This document shows, in pieces, positions 29,460 to 37,370 of a DNA stretch of 64,000 bases (positions are counted from its first letter, which is position 1; every line of letters starts with the position of its first letter). The notes beneath the pieces are model-generated. The model saw nothing but the letters and a program-made list of their open reading frames with translations. It made no database searches and was not told where the DNA came from. The translations under genes were made by a program, and so were the position numbers. Origin of the DNA: Luteococcus japonicus (GTDB lineage Bacteria; Actinomycetota; Actinomycetes; Propionibacteriales; Propionibacteriaceae); contig NZ_RKHG01000001.1 in the NCBI RefSeq assembly GCF_003752415.1, positions 3,388,850-3,452,849 on the forward strand. The letters run 5' to 3'.

Positions 29460-29486
29460 TTGTTGGTGCATCCCGGGCAGTACAAC
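29460..29486 (+). promoter_or_regulatory. Candidate ssrA promoter
   Basis: TTGTTG and TACAAC hexamers 15 nt apart, the second ending 6 nt before the first base of tmRNA. The spacing is short, so this is tentative. Confidence 0.35.
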
Positions 29487-29492
29487 TCAACA

Positions 29493-29862
29493 GGGGGTGA
29501 CTGGTTTCGACTTGGGACGGTAGTTCCAGGAGAAGCGGGCCGTGAATCCAGGGTCAACACGTTAATGTTCCCCGGAAACCTATAACTGCCGACACCAATC
29601 GCGCAGACTTCGCTCTCGCTGCCTGAGCAGTGACCGAAGGGTCAGTCCGGACGTAGCCTTCCGTCCGGTTCCTGGCCTCATCATGAAGGCTTGCTGATCA
29701 ACCCGCGTGGCAGGGGTTGATCGGGACTTTACTGCTACTGGGCCTGTCCACGACGTGCTGTAGAGAGCGTGGGGGCCGAGAAAAGCATCAACCACAGCTG
29801 CGCCCGGAGAATGCCTGGTTCGCCTCTTGAGGACGCGGGTTCAATTCCCGCCACCTCCACCA
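29493..29862 (+). ncRNA. ssrA: tmRNA (ssrA)
   Basis: A 370-nt transfer-messenger RNA. The 5' end GGGGGTGACTGGTTTCGAC and the 3' end TTCAATTCCCGCCACCTCC pair as a tRNA-Ala-like acceptor stem (GGGGGTG with CACCTCC), and CCA is encoded. The tag frame starts at GCC 29588 and ends at TGA 29624-29626, giving ADTNRADFALAA. It rescues stalled ribosomes with SmpB and marks products for proteolysis. Confidence 0.98.
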
Positions 29863-29874
29863 CACCCTGTTTGG

Positions 29875-29908
29875 CAAGGCCGGGGCTGCTTCTGCAGCCC
29901 CGGCCTTG
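29875..29908 (+). terminator. ssrA terminator
   Basis: A perfect 15-bp GC-rich stem around a 4-nt TTCT loop (arms CAAGGCCGGGGCTGC and GCAGCCCCGGCCTTG), followed by a short T-rich TTGTGT tail. It starts 12 nt after the tmRNA CCA end. Confidence 0.85.
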
Positions 29909-30076
29909 TTGTGTCCCTGGGGTCAAGTCGGGTGGCTGGGCCTCACCCCGGTCTGGTGGACGAGATCGGCGGCTTCATCGAGCGACTTCGTCGGGGGTGA
30001 TCCGGCGGGTGGAACAGATCCCGCATCCTCGAATCTCCCCCCGTGCGTGAACCTTGCCGCTTGACAGCTTGCCCCC

Positions 30077-30446
30077 ATGACTCCACCGATGAAGCTGGCG
30101 TTCCGGAAGGCTGCCTGGACGGGGCTGCTGGCGATGGCGGTCCTTTCCGGGATCGCGGTGGTGCTCGACAGCAAGAAAGTAGCTGTTGGGAGCCGTGGGG
30201 CTGTAGCTGGGTACCGGTTACACGATCGCCTTTCTGGTCAACCAGGTCGGGACGCTGGTGCTCGAGCACCACCTTGCCGAGGGGCTCGTGCCCGGGCTGA
30301 TCGTAGTTGCCCTGATGGTGCTGGCCGTGGTGGTCGTCGCGCGACGAAGCCATCTCCGGATGGCCGCCGCGTACGCGCTCACGACACAGCGACACCCGAG
30401 TAGGAGGACGTCATGGCGACCATCATTGTCACCGTGACCCTCGTCG
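30077..30446 (+). pseudogene. Broken membrane protein, FeoB C-terminus-like
   Basis: Frame 1 gives a start and one membrane helix (LAFRKAAWTGLLAMAVLSG). After about 30180 coding sense moves to another frame with an internal TAG: LLGAVGL, stop, then LGTGYTIAFLVNQVGTLVLE and a second helix VPGLIVVALMVLAVVVV. The GYTIAFLVNQVGTL stretch resembles the last helices of the ferrous iron transporter FeoB, and the next two genes are Feo-type, which supports the call. It lacks the G-domain and most helices, so it cannot transport iron. The FeoB assignment is by pattern only. Confidence 0.42.
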
Positions 30447-30610
30447 TGATTGTCTCCTGGGCAGTCCGGCACCTCTGGAGGTCGAGGCAATCGGGCCCAG
30501 CCTGCGTCGGCTGCCCGTTGGCCGTCGCCTGTCCCAGCCAGGGGCCACCTGTCAGGGTGCTGTTCAGGAGACCAGCCGACCTTGTTGGGCATGCCCATGG
30601 TGAGGGGTGA
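30413..30610 (+). CDS. FeoB-associated Cys-rich membrane peptide
   Basis: 65 residues: one N-terminal helix (IIVTVTLVVIVSWAV), a basic stretch, then a Cys cluster CVGCPLAVAC, the layout of the small Cys-rich proteins encoded next to feoB. AGGAGG lies 5 nt before the ATG, the best ribosome binding site in this stretch. The last 25 residues look non-conserved. It may be an orphan since the preceding feoB-like gene is broken. Confidence 0.5.
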   Translation: MATIIVTVTLVVIVSWAVRHLWRSRQSGPACVGCPLAVACPSQGPPVRVLFRRPADLVGHAHGEG

Positions 30611-30613
30611 GCG

Positions 30614-30868
30614 GTGATGAGGCTGGAAGAGCCGGTGGATCTTCTGGATGGGCAGCCGGGAACCAGCTACGTCATCGAGCGCATCGTCACGAGCGATACC
30701 GCGATGGATGCCTTCCTGCTTCGCCTGGGCGCCTACCCCGGGGAACGGATCACGCTGGTCTCCAAGAAGCGCAGGGCGTGCATCGTCGTCGTCAAGAACC
30801 CGCGGTACAGCCTGGGCGCGAACCTGGCCAGAGCAGTGTTCGTCCGCCCCCTGTCGGTGGCTGGCTGA
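30614..30868 (+). CDS. feoA: FeoA domain protein
   Basis: 84 residues forming a FeoA SH3-like domain: GTSYVIERIV, the core FLLRLGAYPGERITLVSKK, and NPRYSLGANLARAVFV, matching the 'LG..pGe.i.l......v.v.......l....A..i.v' pattern. FeoA stimulates Fe(II) uptake by FeoB. It is uninterrupted and starts GTG ATG with GAGGGG upstream, 3 nt after the Cys-rich gene. No intact feoB is in the window. Confidence 0.7.
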   Translation: MMRLEEPVDLLDGQPGTSYVIERIVTSDTAMDAFLLRLGAYPGERITLVSKKRRACIVVVKNPRYSLGANLARAVFVRPLSVAG

Positions 30869-31089
30869 GCCTGGGTTTCCGTGATCACTGCGCCCATGTC
30901 CTGACCGCGCAGCTCCGGCAGGGCGTCGAGTGTCTGGCGCAGGGTGGCGGCGAGTTCCTTGGCCTGAGTGCGACCGGTTGCCTGTCGGCCACCATCTCGC
31001 GCATCCCCTCCGCCGAGACCGGGCCCAGACCATGGGCGTGATCCGACGGAGGAAGTCCAGTCGTTGCGCCGTCGTGCAAGACTGGCGGC
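30869..31089. other. Gap with possible decayed coding sequence
   Basis: 221 bp between feoA and yqgE. On the minus strand a coding-like stretch (AKELAATLRQTLDALPELRG) lies next to a different frame reading SAEGMREMVADRQ; together they look like a frameshifted remnant of an unrecognised gene. No full gene can be supported. Confidence 0.25.
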
Positions 31090-31656
31090 GTGAGAATGCC
31101 GAACCGTCCGCGGGCTGGGGAGCTCCTGGTGGCGCCCGCCGGCATGGGCGAGGGCTACTGGGAGCAGTGCGTGATCCTCCTGCTGGACTGCGATGATTCC
31201 GGCTCCCTGGGAGTCCTGCTCAACCGCCTCGCGGAGACCGACCTGGACGACGTCCTGCCACAGTGGCGAGACCAGGTGTGCCCGCCGCAGGTGCTCTTCG
31301 AAGGTGGCCCCATCTCTCCCAACGGGGCGGTCTGCGTCGCGAAACTGGCTCATCCGGCCGAGGAGCCGCCGGGTTGGCGGCGGGTCTGTGGAGACCTCGG
31401 CCTGCTGCACCTGGACACGCCGGTGGAGATCATCGCGCAGACCTATTCGGACCTTCGGATCTTCGCCGGTTACGCGGGCTGGGATGCGGGGCAGTTGGAG
31501 AGTGAACTGGTCCGCGGAGACTGGCACCGGGTGCCGTGCCGTGACGAGGACGTCTTCGGGGCTGATCCGGAGGGGCTGTGGCGCCGCGTGCTGCGACGGC
31601 AGGGCGGGGAACTGGCGTGGTTCTCCACCTGGGTTGAAGATCCGCAGATGAACTGA
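31090..31656 (+). CDS. YqgE/AlgH family protein
   Basis: 188 residues of the UPF0301 family: GELLVAPAGMGEGYWEQCVI at the N-terminus, LGVLLNR, VLFEGGPISPNG and RIFAGYAGWDAGQLESEL are the family blocks. The function is unclear; it was linked to alginate regulation in Pseudomonas. The GTG at 31090 follows AAGACT by 6 nt. It lies 69 bp before mtrA. Confidence 0.92.
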   Translation: MRMPNRPRAGELLVAPAGMGEGYWEQCVILLLDCDDSGSLGVLLNRLAETDLDDVLPQWRDQVCPPQVLFEGGPISPNGAVCVAKLAHPAEEPPGWRRVCGDLGLLHLDTPVEIIAQTYSDLRIFAGYAGWDAGQLESELVRGDWHRVPCRDEDVFGADPEGLWRRVLRRQGGELAWFSTWVEDPQMN

Positions 31657-31725
31657 GGCTGGGCGAGGGTCGCGCCACAGCGGGCCGTTACGATTGCGCT
31701 CAATCAAGATCGTCTGGAGGGGTCG

Positions 31726-32448
31726 ATGGGTGAGACGAAGGCAGCCAGCCGCATCCTGGTGATCGACGACGATGCGGCGCTGGCAGAGATGCTCCAGCTG
31801 GTGCTTCGCCAGGAAGGTTTCGAACCCTCCTGGTGCGGACATGGGGACAAGGCGCTGGCCGCCTTCCGTGAACAGCGCCCGGACCTGGTGTTGCTGGACC
31901 TGATGCTGCCCGGCCGCGACGGGATCGAGATCTGCCGGGACATCCGGGCCGAGTCGGGCGTTCCCATCGTGATGCTCACCGCCAAGAGCGACACCATGGA
32001 TGTCGTCGTCGGCCTGGAGGCGGGGGCCGACGACTATGTGAGCAAACCCTTCAAGGCCAAGGAACTCATCGCGAGGATCCGCACCCGGCTGCGCCGCACG
32101 CCCGTCGACGAGTCCGGCGGTGACGTCCTGCGGATCGGCGACCTTGCCATCAGTCTGTCCGGTCACCAGGTGCGTCGGGGAGAGGAGAGCATCGCCCTCA
32201 CCCCGCTGGAATTCGACCTCCTCCTGGCGCTGGCCCGCAAGCCCCACCAGGTCTTCAGTCGTGAGGCCCTGCTGCAGGAGGTGTGGGGCTACCGTGACGC
32301 GGCCGACACTCGACTCGTCAACGTGCACGTGCAACGCCTGCGCGCCAAGATCGAGCGCGACCCGGAACGGCCGGAGATCGTGGTGACGGTGCGTGGCGCC
32401 GGGTACCGCGCAGGGGAAGCCAGCAGCGCACGCGAGCCGGGCCGTTGA
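31726..32448 (+). CDS. mtrA: Two-component response regulator MtrA
   Basis: 240 residues, OmpR/PhoB family. The receiver domain has the acidic pair in ILVIDDDAAL, the phospho-acceptor Asp in VLLDLMLPGRDG, Thr in VMLTAKS and Lys in YVSKPFKAKEL; the winged-helix domain has LTPLEFDLLLALA and DTRLVNVHVQRLRAKIE. The near-identity of these blocks to mycobacterial MtrA and the mtrB-lpqB context fix the name. It controls cell wall and division genes in actinobacteria. GGAGGGG is 4 nt before the ATG; mtrB overlaps its stop. Confidence 0.96.
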   Translation: MGETKAASRILVIDDDAALAEMLQLVLRQEGFEPSWCGHGDKALAAFREQRPDLVLLDLMLPGRDGIEICRDIRAESGVPIVMLTAKSDTMDVVVGLEAGADDYVSKPFKAKELIARIRTRLRRTPVDESGGDVLRIGDLAISLSGHQVRRGEESIALTPLEFDLLLALARKPHQVFSREALLQEVWGYRDAADTRLVNVHVQRLRAKIERDPERPEIVVTVRGAGYRAGEASSAREPGR

Positions 32449-33992
32449 CCACAGGCCAGCCAGCCCCACTGTCGAGGAACCTGTCCCGGTTGTGGTGGTC
32501 CTCCTTGCCCCTGCGGGTGATCGCGCTCACCGTGGCCGGATCGGTGCTGGTGCTCCTGCTGGGCGGCTTGCTGCTGATGCGCCAGGCCTCCAGCGGCGTG
32601 CTGGCCGGCAAACGGACGTCGGCGGTGGCGGAGGCCTCGACGGCCCTGGAGCGGATGCAGGTGCAGCTGCGTTCCAGCGACATGAGGAGCACGTCGGTCT
32701 ACGAGAGGCTCAACAAGCTTGCCGACGAGGCGGGAGCCCAGCCGAGCCAGTACCGGGTGGTCATCCAGGGGCCCGTCTCGCGTTTCGTGTCCCCGGGGAT
32801 CTCCGAGGAAAGCGTGCCGGATTCCCTGGTGCAGGAGGTGGCCAGGGGCGACGGCATGTACGTGACGCCCACCACGGTGGTGTGGGCCCAGATTCCGCGC
32901 CGCGAGGAGCCGGGGCTCGCCATCGGCGCGATGCTGCAGGCACCGTCGGGGCAGGAGGGTTATCCCATCTACTTCATCTTCCCCGAATCGCACGAGGCCC
33001 AGACCCTGTCCGTGCTGCGCCGGGCCATCGCCTCCACCAGCGTGGTCCTGCTGCTTGCACTGGGCGGTATCGCCTGGCTGGTCTCCCGCGAGGTGATGGG
33101 CCCCGTCCGCGAGGCGTCGATTGCGGCCTCGAAGATCGCCTCGGGAGACTTCGAGGAGCGCATGCGGGTGCGGGGAACCGATGACCTGGCGAGTCTGGCG
33201 ACGTCGATGAATGACATGGCGGCGGAACTGTCGCACCAGATCGGCCAGCTGGAGGACCTGTCGCGGGTCCAGCAGCGCTTCGTCTCCGATGTCTCCCACG
33301 AATTGCGCACGCCGTTGACGACGGTGCGGATGGCTGCCGACCTCCTCCACGAGGGGCGCTACGAGATGGATCCCTTCGCCGCGCGGTCCACGGAGTTGAT
33401 GCAGGAGGAGCTCGACCGCTTCGAGGCGATGCTCGCGGACCTGCTGGAGATCAGCCGTTTCGACGCCGGTGCGGCGGTGCTGTCACTGGCCGAGCACGAC
33501 CTGGTCCCGGTGGTGCGCCGGGAGATGGAGGCCCAGCAGGCCTTCGCGGAGCGGCTGGGGTGTCGGCTGGAGCTGCACGGCATCGACAGCGCGGTGGCGA
33601 TGATGGATGACCGTCGGATCACCCGGATCCTGCGTAACCTGTTGACCAATGCGATCGAGCACGGCGAACGGCAGCCGATCATCGTCACGGTGGGGGCCGA
33701 CGAGCAGTCCGTCGCCGTGACGGTGCGGGACCATGGCATCGGCTTCGCGCCTCACCTGGCGGACCAGGTCTTCCTGCGCTTCTGGCGTGCGGATCCGAGC
33801 CGGACCCGCGCCGTCGGTGGCACTGGCCTGGGACTGGCCATCTCCCTCGAGGATGCGAACCTGCACCGGGGCTGGCTCCGGGCCTGGGGCCGGCCGCACC
33901 GGGGGGCCCAGTTCCTGCTGGTGCTCCCGCGCGACGAGAAGGTGACCCTCACGGACAGCCCGCTGCCACTCGTGCCCCGGGAGCGGTCATGA
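32445..33992 (+). CDS. mtrB: Two-component sensor histidine kinase MtrB
   Basis: 515 residues: helix 1 (about residues 22-44), an extracellular sensor region, helix 2 (about 188-208), HAMP (REVMGPVREASIAASKIASG), the phospho-acceptor His in VSDVSHELRTPLTTVRM, and ATPase boxes N (RNLLTNAIEHGE), G1 (VRDHGIGFA) and G2 (GGTGLGLAIS). It starts at a TTG that overlaps the mtrA stop, and its end overlaps lpqB by ATGA, so three genes form a coupled operon. Confidence 0.95.
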   Translation: MTTGQPAPLSRNLSRLWWSSLPLRVIALTVAGSVLVLLLGGLLLMRQASSGVLAGKRTSAVAEASTALERMQVQLRSSDMRSTSVYERLNKLADEAGAQPSQYRVVIQGPVSRFVSPGISEESVPDSLVQEVARGDGMYVTPTTVVWAQIPRREEPGLAIGAMLQAPSGQEGYPIYFIFPESHEAQTLSVLRRAIASTSVVLLLALGGIAWLVSREVMGPVREASIAASKIASGDFEERMRVRGTDDLASLATSMNDMAAELSHQIGQLEDLSRVQQRFVSDVSHELRTPLTTVRMAADLLHEGRYEMDPFAARSTELMQEELDRFEAMLADLLEISRFDAGAAVLSLAEHDLVPVVRREMEAQQAFAERLGCRLELHGIDSAVAMMDDRRITRILRNLLTNAIEHGERQPIIVTVGADEQSVAVTVRDHGIGFAPHLADQVFLRFWRADPSRTRAVGGTGLGLAISLEDANLHRGWLRAWGRPHRGAQFLLVLPRDEKVTLTDSPLPLVPRERS

Positions 33993-35722
33993 GCCTCCGC
34001 CGAGCCGTCGCGTGCCTGCTTGCCCTGCTGCTGGCAGGGTGCAGCACCACGGTGCCCAGCACCGGCCCCGTGGAGAAGGTTGCGCCCGCTGCGCAGGGCC
34101 GCGTCGAGCGTGGTGTCCGGGTGCAGCCAGCGCCTCCACAGGAGGACGTCGCGCCGGACGTCGTGCTCGCCGGATTCTTGGACGCCATGGCCTCCTTGGA
34201 ACCGGGCTTCGGCGTGGCTCGCCAGTACCTGACACCGAAGGCGGCGCGATCCTGGGACCCCCACGCCGGCGTGATCGTCTACGACGGGGACACCCGCAGC
34301 AGCCTGCCGGGGTCCACCACCGCCGGTCTGCAGGCACGGGTCGTCGGCACGCTGGATGCCCAAGGCCACTACACGGCCTCCACCGGGCGGCTGATCCGGC
34401 AGAACTTCACCATGCATCAGGTGGACGGCCAGTGGCGGATCAGCAATCCACCCTCGGGGTTGCTGGTCAGCCAGTACACCCTGCTCAACCGCTTCACTCC
34501 CGCCCAGGTCTGGTTCCAGGGGCTCGATGCCCACACGCTGGTGCCGGAACGCGTGTGGCTGGCGAGCAGCCCGGCGAGCCCGCTGGAGGCGGTACAGGCG
34601 CTCCTGGACGGACCGTCGCGGTGGTTGGAGGTCAGCGTGACGACGGCCTTCCCGGCCGGTACACGCCTCACGGTCGATGCCGTGACGGTGACCGGTGGTG
34701 TGGCGGAGGTCCCATTGGACGGCCGGATCGCCGCGCTTCCAGACGCCCAGCGCAGCCAGCTGGTGTCGCAGGTGGGCACCACGCTGAAGGCCTTCCCGGA
34801 CATTCGGGCCGTGCGGATCCTGTGCGACGGGCAGCCGTGGCATGCCCCCGGGCAGACCGCGAGCGGTGAGGTGCCACTCGATGCACTTCCCGGCATGCCC
34901 AGCATTCCGCTGGAGGGCGATGAACAACCCTTTGCCGTCGTCGGGAATGCCGTCGGGCGCCTCGATGACCAGGGTGCCTTCTCCCCGCTGGGCGGCCGGC
35001 TGGGGCGCAACCAGTGGGGCGACCGGCCGGGGGAGTTGGCCGTCTCCACGACGGCCGGGGTGGTGGCACTGGTCAACCACGGCCGTACCCGGCTCGTGAC
35101 CAGCCGGCTGGGGCAGGACGAGGTCAGTCCGCGGCTGACCGGTACCGGTTTGGCATCACCCGTGGTGACGGCCACCGGGGTGGTGTGGGCCGTTGTCGAT
35201 GCCGACGGGGAAGTGGCGCTGCGGAGGGCTTCCGGCACGCAGAACCTGGCTCCGGTGCGGGTGCCCAGTCTCAAGGGCAGCCGGATCCTGCAGGTGGCGG
35301 TCGCCCCGGACCAGACGCGGATGGCGGTCGTCCTGCGTCGGGGTGGACGCTCCGAACTGGCCCTGCTGCGCATCCACGGCGGGGTCGTCGACGGATTGCG
35401 CCGGATCCCGCTGGAGGTCTCACAGCTGTCCCTCGAGGAGGTCGTCGATGCGGCCTGGACCGGGCCGGAACAGCTGATGGTGCTGGCAGCCCAGCATCCC
35501 GGGGCACGGCCCAGCGCCTTCCTGATCAGCGCGGACGCCTCGCAGGTGGATCCGGTGGGGCCCGCGGGGGAGCTCGATCTCGTGCAGGTCACCGCCCGCG
35601 CCCAGCAGCGCGGTGCGCCGGTGCTGCTGCGGGCCAGTTCCGGTGAGGTCCTGCGCCATGTGTCCGCATGGCGGTGGCACATCCTGCCGCACCGGGTGCG
35701 GTCCCTGGCCGTGCCCTCCTGA
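33989..35722 (+). CDS. lpqB: Lipoprotein LpqB (MtrAB accessory)
   Basis: 577 residues with a lipoprotein signal (CLLALLLAGCSTT, lipobox LAGC, lipid-modified Cys at residue 19), a GerMN domain in the middle (EAVQALLDGPSRWLEVSV and nearby) and a C-terminal beta-propeller-like LpqB domain. In mycobacteria LpqB contacts the extracellular domain of MtrB and influences its kinase activity. It is the third gene of the operon. Confidence 0.94.
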   Translation: MSLRRAVACLLALLLAGCSTTVPSTGPVEKVAPAAQGRVERGVRVQPAPPQEDVAPDVVLAGFLDAMASLEPGFGVARQYLTPKAARSWDPHAGVIVYDGDTRSSLPGSTTAGLQARVVGTLDAQGHYTASTGRLIRQNFTMHQVDGQWRISNPPSGLLVSQYTLLNRFTPAQVWFQGLDAHTLVPERVWLASSPASPLEAVQALLDGPSRWLEVSVTTAFPAGTRLTVDAVTVTGGVAEVPLDGRIAALPDAQRSQLVSQVGTTLKAFPDIRAVRILCDGQPWHAPGQTASGEVPLDALPGMPSIPLEGDEQPFAVVGNAVGRLDDQGAFSPLGGRLGRNQWGDRPGELAVSTTAGVVALVNHGRTRLVTSRLGQDEVSPRLTGTGLASPVVTATGVVWAVVDADGEVALRRASGTQNLAPVRVPSLKGSRILQVAVAPDQTRMAVVLRRGGRSELALLRIHGGVVDGLRRIPLEVSQLSLEEVVDAAWTGPEQLMVLAAQHPGARPSAFLISADASQVDPVGPAGELDLVQVTARAQQRGAPVLLRASSGEVLRHVSAWRWHILPHRVRSLAVPS

Positions 35723-35725
35723 GGC

Positions 35726-35763
35726 TTGTCCACAGTTCGGTGACGGCCGAGGACTTGTCCACA
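35726..35763 (+). promoter_or_regulatory. Two direct DnaA boxes
   Basis: TTGTCCACA occurs at 35726-35734 and again at 35755-35763, same strand, 29 bp apart, in the gap between lpqB and comF. This is the actinobacterial form of the DnaA box. Two boxes do not make an origin; they could titrate DnaA or regulate the comF-like gene. Confidence 0.4.
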
Positions 35764-35814
35764 GGTCCTGCTTGGGCGCTTGCGTCGCGGGTGGACGGGA
35801 GACACGCTGAGGCC

Positions 35815-36567
35815 ATGCTCGACGAGATGGCCGACCTCTTGCTGGGGGCCCAGTGCCCCGGCTGCGGAGCGCCCTCGTGGCGGTTGTGCGAGGACTGTCG
35901 CCGCGTCGTGTCGCGCCCGGCACGGCCCCTGGACGACGCGGTGGCGCTGGGACCGCTCCTCTCTGGCCGAGCCGCGTGTGCGGGCGACTGGGATGGTCCG
36001 GTGCGCCAGCTGGTGACCGCCTTCAAGGACCGGGGGAGTTGGGGGCTGCGTCGGGTCCTTGGAGGACAGCTGGCATTGGCCGTGCGCTGGGTGCTGGACG
36101 GGGTGCTGCAGGACGGATGTCTGGAGGGGACTCGGCAGGTGGTGCTGGTGCCGGTGCCCTCGAGCCCCAAGGCGGTGCGAACCCGAGGCTTCGACCACTC
36201 GCGTGTCCTGGCCGACACGGCTGCTCGTCTGCTCCGGGAAGGTGACACCGGCGGCCTGCGGGTGGAAGTTGCCAGGCCGCTGAGACGGGTCCGAGCTGTG
36301 GCAGACCAGTCCGGTCTGGGGCGCGCCGAGCGGCTTCGCAACCAGCACCGCACCATGCGGGCGGCGCCACCGGCAGGCTGTCGCCGCGCCGTGGTCATCG
36401 ACGACGTGTGCACCACCGGCGCCAGTCTTTCCGAGGCGGCCCGGGCCTTGACCGAGGCGGGATGGACCGTGCTGGGAGCGGCCGTCGTCGCCCATCCCTC
36501 GCATCCCGTGGGCCGGAGGGAAGATCCGTTGAAGGTATTTCTCCCAGATCCCTTGAAAGGGGTCTGA
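35815..36567 (+). CDS. ComF family phosphoribosyltransferase-like protein
   Basis: 250 residues: an N-terminal zinc finger with CPGCGAPSWRLCEDC, then a phosphoribosyltransferase fold with the PRPP-binding loop VVIDDVCTTGASLSEAARAL and the conserved VPVPSSPKAVRTRGFDHSRV. ComF is needed for DNA uptake in competent bacteria; in actinobacteria its role is unproved. The start ATG is 92 bp past lpqB, after the DnaA boxes. Confidence 0.9.
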   Translation: MLDEMADLLLGAQCPGCGAPSWRLCEDCRRVVSRPARPLDDAVALGPLLSGRAACAGDWDGPVRQLVTAFKDRGSWGLRRVLGGQLALAVRWVLDGVLQDGCLEGTRQVVLVPVPSSPKAVRTRGFDHSRVLADTAARLLREGDTGGLRVEVARPLRRVRAVADQSGLGRAERLRNQHRTMRAAPPAGCRRAVVIDDVCTTGASLSEAARALTEAGWTVLGAAVVAHPSHPVGRREDPLKVFLPDPLKGV

Positions 36568-36588
36568 CAGGGGGTAACGTTTCGGTAT

Positions 36589-36643
36589 GGCACGACATGC
36601 AGGTTCTTGGGAGTCGCTTCCGGGGGGCCTTGTGGGTCGTGCC
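36589..36643 (+). promoter_or_regulatory. Inverted repeat upstream of hpf
   Basis: Perfect 8-bp arms GGCACGAC (36589-36596) and GTCGTGCC (36636-36643) in the 133-bp gap before hpf. The arms could form an operator pair or an RNA stem; no regulator is known. Confidence 0.3.
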
Positions 36644-36700
36644 GTGTTCATTGCCGCGGCCTTCGGTTCCCCGAGGGTCACCTGATCGAGGAGGATCACC

Positions 36701-37297
36701 ATGGACATCGTCGTCACCGGACGTCACTGCACCGTCAGCGATGACGTGCGCGAGCGGGTCATCGAGCGTCTGGCCACCATCGAGAAGCTCAAGGATCGCG
36801 TGATCCGGGCCGAGGTCGAGTTCACGGCCGAGGAGTCCAAGGGGAATCCCGACGACAACATGCTGTGTGAGATCACGCTGCGGAGCAAGGGTCCCGTCAT
36901 TCGCGGGCAGGGACACGCGGAGGACAAGATGCTTGCCTTCGAGGGTGCGATGGACAAGCTCAAGATCCAGCTGCGCAAGGCGAGCGATCGTCGCAAGAAC
37001 CACCGCGGTCTGCGCGCGCACCAGGTCATCACCGAGCTGGCTCCCGAGCCCGTGGTCGAGGACGACACACCGGTGACGAAGAATCTCGCCGGCCTGCAGG
37101 TGACGGGAGATGGCCCGCTGGCGGTGCGCGAGAAGGAGTTCACCTCGGCACCGCTCACGCTCGCCCAGGCACTGGACGAGATGGAGCTGGTGGGGCACGA
37201 CTTCTTCCTGTTCGTCGACGCGGACAGCAACAAGCCGAGCGTGGTCTACCGCCGCAAGGGCTATGACTACGGCGTCATCCACCTGACGCAGGCCTGA
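36701..37297 (+). CDS. hpf: Ribosome hibernation promoting factor (long form)
   Basis: 198 residues: an N-terminal ribosome-binding domain (MDIVVTGRHCTVSDDVRERV, VEVEFTAEES-like block RAEVEFTAEESKGNPDD, EDKMLAFEGAMDKL) and a C-terminal dimerisation domain (about residues 135-195, ALDEMELVGHDFFLFVDADS, VVYRRKGYDYGVIHL). The two-domain form lets one protein pair 70S ribosomes into 100S dimers. GAGGAGG is 6 nt before the ATG. Confidence 0.96.
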   Translation: MDIVVTGRHCTVSDDVRERVIERLATIEKLKDRVIRAEVEFTAEESKGNPDDNMLCEITLRSKGPVIRGQGHAEDKMLAFEGAMDKLKIQLRKASDRRKNHRGLRAHQVITELAPEPVVEDDTPVTKNLAGLQVTGDGPLAVREKEFTSAPLTLAQALDEMELVGHDFFLFVDADSNKPSVVYRRKGYDYGVIHLTQA

Positions 37298-37304
37298 GCA
37301 AACG

Positions 37305-37346
37305 ACGAGGCCCGCATCCCCGAGTGATCGGGGATGCGGGCCTCGT
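37305..37346 (+). terminator. Bidirectional terminator after hpf
   Basis: A perfect 18-bp stem with a 6-nt loop (arms 37305-37322 and 37329-37346; left arm ACGAGGCCCGCATCCCCG), between the convergent hpf and glutamine amidotransferase genes. Confidence 0.85.
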
Positions 37347-37370
37347 GCGCGTCTGTCTCGTGGGTGCCTG

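Noticed and set aside
29493..30600. An integrated element with attL/attR at ssrA
   Set aside because: No integrase gene and no second copy of the tmRNA 3' end was found in the window.
35726..35763. A replication origin at the DnaA boxes
   Set aside because: Only two boxes, no AT-rich unwinding element and no dnaA, dnaN or recF nearby.
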